This document shows positions 31,736 to 33,764 of a stretch of 33,764 nucleotides of DNA, in pieces. Each line of letters starts with the position of its first letter. Positions within the stretch are counted from its first letter, which is position 1. The notes under the pieces were generated by a model that made no database searches, was not told the DNA's origin, and saw nothing but the letters and a program-made list of their open reading frames with translations. The stretch comes from Paenirhodobacter populi (GTDB lineage Bacteria > Pseudomonadota > Alphaproteobacteria > Rhodobacterales > Rhodobacteraceae). The stretch covers positions 1-33,764 of the forward strand of contig NZ_SAUZ01000035.1 in the NCBI RefSeq assembly GCF_004022215.1. The letters are read 5' to 3'. The position numbers and the translations under genes are program-made.

Positions 31736-31883
31736 TGTCCGAGCTTGTCCAGTTGACGCATCTGAAGCGCAAGGCCGTCGTCTACATCCGGCAGTCGACG
31801 CCCCATCAAGTGTTGAGCAATCAGGAAAGCCTGCGGCTCCAATACGCGTTGCGCCAACGCGCTCGCGAACTCGGATGGCATGA
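31629..31883 (+). CDS. Small overlapping ORF of the recombinase module
   Basis: The 84-residue frame begins IMTLAPEVLWTTLPPTLRRQ and IVDDIAAVLAEVFRD, which looks like a short amphipathic helix pair, then becomes Pro/Ala/Arg-rich. It overlaps the 3' end of the preceding small gene and the first 149 bases of the recombinase in other frames. A short protein with a '..LPP.LR..IV.D.A..L.EV' start is often found before recombinases of this type, which speaks for a real gene; the heavy overlap speaks against. Function unknown. Confidence 0.45.
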   Translation: MIMTLAPEVLWTTLPPTLRRQIVDDIAAVLAEVFRDVRACPVDASEAQGRRLHPAVDAPSSVEQSGKPAAPIRVAPTRSRTRMA

Positions 31884-33648
31884 AGCCGATATCGATGTGA
31901 TCGATGCTGATCTTGGCCTGAGCGCGGCGTCGGCCGCGCATCGTGGTGGTTTCAAGGAACTTGTCGGTCGCGTCGGGCTCAGCGAAGTAGGGCTGATCCT
32001 GTCGGTTGACGTGACGCGGATCGCGCGCAACTGTTCCGATTGGTATCCTTTGCTGGACATTTGCGGGCTGCGCGGGTGTCTCATTGCTGACCGTGACGGC
32101 GTCTACGATCCTGGAAGCCCAAATGGGCGCCTGTTGCTCGGCCTCAAGGGGACCATATCCGAACTCGAGTTGCACACGATCCGTAGCCGCCTGACGGCCG
32201 GTCTGATCGCCAAGGCCACGCGTGGCGAACTTGCCGTCTCCCTGCCGGTCGGCCTGGTTCGCGACGAGAGCGGCGTGGTGCTCAAGGATCCGAACATTGC
32301 TGTCCGGGATCGGCTCAGCCTGGTGTTTCAGCTCTTTCTGAAGGTTCGGACTGTCGCGGCCGTCATGCGGATGCTGAACGACCAAGGCCTCGATTTGCCG
32401 CGCCGGGACCGACATGGCGAGTTGTGCTGGGCGCGCGCCACGGTCTCGGCTGTTTCGATGATCCTGAAGAACCCCGCCTATGCAGGCGCCTTCGTCTACG
32501 GCCGAACCCGGATGCGGGACAATATTCGCACGGATCGCACTCCGGCGAAGATCGCGCGACCGATCGACGACTGGCGGATCGTCGTCAAAGATCGCTATCC
32601 GGCCTACATCGACTGGCCGACCTATGAGAAGATCCGCAACATCGTAAGCGACAATCGGGCCGAATATATGCGCACCAAGACGAGAGGCGCCCCTCGCGAT
32701 GGCGAACTTTTGCTGCACGGTATCGCCTGGTGCGCGCGGTGCGGCCACAAGATGTATGTCCGTTACAAGGGCGGCGGCGAGTATGTCTGCAACCACTTGC
32801 GCTCCCATGCGGGTTTGCCCACCTGCCAGCACATACGGGCCGCACGCGTGGACGCCGCCGTGGCCGACGCTTTCCTGACCGCGCTGGCGCCCGCCGAATT
32901 CGATGCGCTGTCGCGCGCCCGCAAAGCCCAGAGCCAGGTAGAGTTGGCGCTTCGAACGAACGCCGAACGCGAAGTCGAGCGCACACGATACGCTGCCGCT
33001 TTGGCGCAACGGCAATTCAATCGTGTCGATCCGGATAACCGTCTTGTTGCCGCGGAACTGGAACGTCGCTGGGAGACCGCGCTCATGGAGGTCCGGGCAG
33101 CCGAGGCAGCCCTCGCCGAACAGACGGCAGCGCGACCGAGCCCTCAGCGGCCCATGGGCAAGGCTCTCGAAAGCAAGGTCGTTGCCCTTGCCGGCCGTCT
33201 TCCTCAGATATGGGTCGATCCAGCCACCACGGATGCTCACCGCAAGGCATTGCTGCGCTGCCTTGTTGAGAAAGTGATCCTTGATCGCGGAGCACATGAC
33301 ATCACGCTCGCCCGGATCGTTTGGCGGGGCGGTGCAGTGACCGAACTCAACGTGAAGATGAGGGTGAACTCGGTGGCAAAGCTGAGCCGCGGTCAGGAGA
33401 TGCATGATCGCGTGCTCGAACTCGCGCGGGCCGGGATCCCTGACGACAAGATCGCCAATATCCTGACCAGCGAGGGGCATCGCTCACCGAACAGCGCCGA
33501 CACGGTATTGCCGATCACCGTTCAGCGGATCCGGTTTGCCGCAGGCATCAAGGTGGCAGTTCAGCGCACCAAATGGCGCCATGCACCAGGCATCCTCAGC
33601 GCAAACGAAGTCGCCACGACACTCGGCATCCCCGTCAACTGGCTCTGA
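31735..33648 (+). CDS. Large serine recombinase
   Basis: The 637-residue protein begins with a resolvase catalytic domain (about 11-155): KAVVYIRQSTPHQ with nucleophile Ser21, then VTRIARNCSDW and GRLLLGLKGTISELELHTIR with the E-helix. A recombinase domain follows (about 180-290, VAAVMRMLNDQGLDL, ILKNPAYAGAFVYGR). Next come a zinc ribbon (about 330-370, WCARCGHKMYVRYKGGGEYV then CNHL...C) and a coiled coil (about 400-460). The C-terminal tail has helix-turn-helix character (LARAGIPDDKIANILTSEGH, ILSANEVATTLGIP). Such enzymes integrate, excise or invert DNA at specific sites. ATG 31735 follows GGAGG and overlaps the upstream stop. The gene looks intact and is the only undamaged mobility gene in the window. 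I could not find its att sites. Confidence 0.9.
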   Translation: MSELVQLTHLKRKAVVYIRQSTPHQVLSNQESLRLQYALRQRARELGWHEADIDVIDADLGLSAASAAHRGGFKELVGRVGLSEVGLILSVDVTRIARNCSDWYPLLDICGLRGCLIADRDGVYDPGSPNGRLLLGLKGTISELELHTIRSRLTAGLIAKATRGELAVSLPVGLVRDESGVVLKDPNIAVRDRLSLVFQLFLKVRTVAAVMRMLNDQGLDLPRRDRHGELCWARATVSAVSMILKNPAYAGAFVYGRTRMRDNIRTDRTPAKIARPIDDWRIVVKDRYPAYIDWPTYEKIRNIVSDNRAEYMRTKTRGAPRDGELLLHGIAWCARCGHKMYVRYKGGGEYVCNHLRSHAGLPTCQHIRAARVDAAVADAFLTALAPAEFDALSRARKAQSQVELALRTNAEREVERTRYAAALAQRQFNRVDPDNRLVAAELERRWETALMEVRAAEAALAEQTAARPSPQRPMGKALESKVVALAGRLPQIWVDPATTDAHRKALLRCLVEKVILDRGAHDITLARIVWRGGAVTELNVKMRVNSVAKLSRGQEMHDRVLELARAGIPDDKIANILTSEGHRSPNSADTVLPITVQRIRFAAGIKVAVQRTKWRHAPGILSANEVATTLGIPVNWL

Positions 33649-33679
33649 TCAGCCCCACTTGAGTGGTCCATTTTGAAAG

Positions 33680-33764
33680 TTAGTGGATGAGCAGCCTCAG
33701 GTCCATCGCGATGATGGCTTCCGGAGCCGGTGGTCTGTAGCCCAATGCGCTGTGTGGTCGTTTC
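33680..33764 (-). CDS. IS3-family transposase, C-terminal end (runs off the window)
   Basis: On the minus strand the frame reads KRPHSALGYRPPAPEAIIAM and DLRLLIH before TAA at 33682-33680. RPHSALGYRPP is the hallmark C-terminal motif of IS3-family OrfB integrase-type transposases. Only 28 codons are in the window. The sequence TGAGTGGTCCATTTTGAAAG (33660-33679) immediately outside the stop has the form of the terminal inverted repeat of such elements, placing the IS boundary 10-15 bases after the recombinase stop. Confidence 0.85.
   Translation of the reverse strand, partial: KRPHSALGYRPPAPEAIIAMDLRLLIH

Noticed and set aside
31633-33480. Over 600-codon open frame on the minus strand
   Set aside because: Mirror of the serine recombinase, which has a full set of family motifs on the plus strand.
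1-33764. CRISPR array, toxin-antitoxin pair or phage-defence cluster
   Set aside because: I saw no regularly spaced repeats, no cas gene and no recognisable defence protein; the XRE gene stands alone.

Overview
The window is GC-rich DNA from an alphaproteobacterium, most likely a Rhodobacteraceae member such as Paracoccus. This is inferred from base composition, compact overlapping operons, a TPP-riboswitch thi operon of alphaproteobacterial type, ProU-type transport and IS families common there. No rRNA or tRNA gene is visible. The dense, mostly broken transposons suggest a plasmid or chromosomal accessory island.

Layout. (1) 1-7.85 kb is an IS graveyard: the 5' tip of an IS110-family element, one intact exported beta-propeller gene (425-1786), a 168-bp MITE-like element back to back with a frameshifted IS1182-type element, an IS110 remnant, a GC-poor XRE repressor-like gene, a frameshifted IS110 transposase, and fragments of IS5-type and two further IS110-type transposases. 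(2) 8.0-14.3 kb is a thiamine operon, thiD-thiO-thiS-thiG-thiE-thiF-thiY-tenA plus the first ~22 codons of one more gene. It lies behind a TPP riboswitch, and its genes are joined by start/stop overlaps. It combines thiazole synthesis (ThiO, ThiS, ThiG, ThiF with a fused rhodanese domain) with pyrimidine salvage (ThiY, TenA, ThiD); thiC is absent. The operon sits exactly between two perfect 158-bp inverted repeats that I read as right ends of one IS110-type element, and the right one cuts the operon off. (3) 14.5-15.8 kb holds a DUF1062 gene and small membrane-protein pieces. (4) 15.8-26.1 kb is a divergent catabolic island. The minus arm is a ProU-type ABC importer (binding protein, CBS-ATPase, two permeases), a proline-racemase-superfamily enzyme and a GlxA-type regulator. 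The plus arm is a dihydrodipicolinate-synthase-family lyase, an aldehyde dehydrogenase and a DAO-type FAD oxidoreductase. (5) 26.1-29.4 kb carries three regulators: two related GcvA-type LysR proteins around a second GlxA-type AraC protein. (6) 29.6-33.76 kb is mobile again: an IS66 tnpC with an amber codon, a large-serine-recombinase module, and the end of an IS3-type transposase.

The enzyme set of the island matches the four steps of trans-4-hydroxyproline catabolism (epimerase, D-amino-acid oxidase type, deaminase/dehydratase, semialdehyde dehydrogenase). Two things do not fit the textbook version. The importer is of the quaternary-amine/betaine type, and the 'epimerase' keeps Cys89 but has Gly249 where the second catalytic Cys (or Thr) should be. 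I consider this the best candidate for undescribed biochemistry in the window. The 158-bp inverted repeats around the thiamine operon are the clearest structural surprise.
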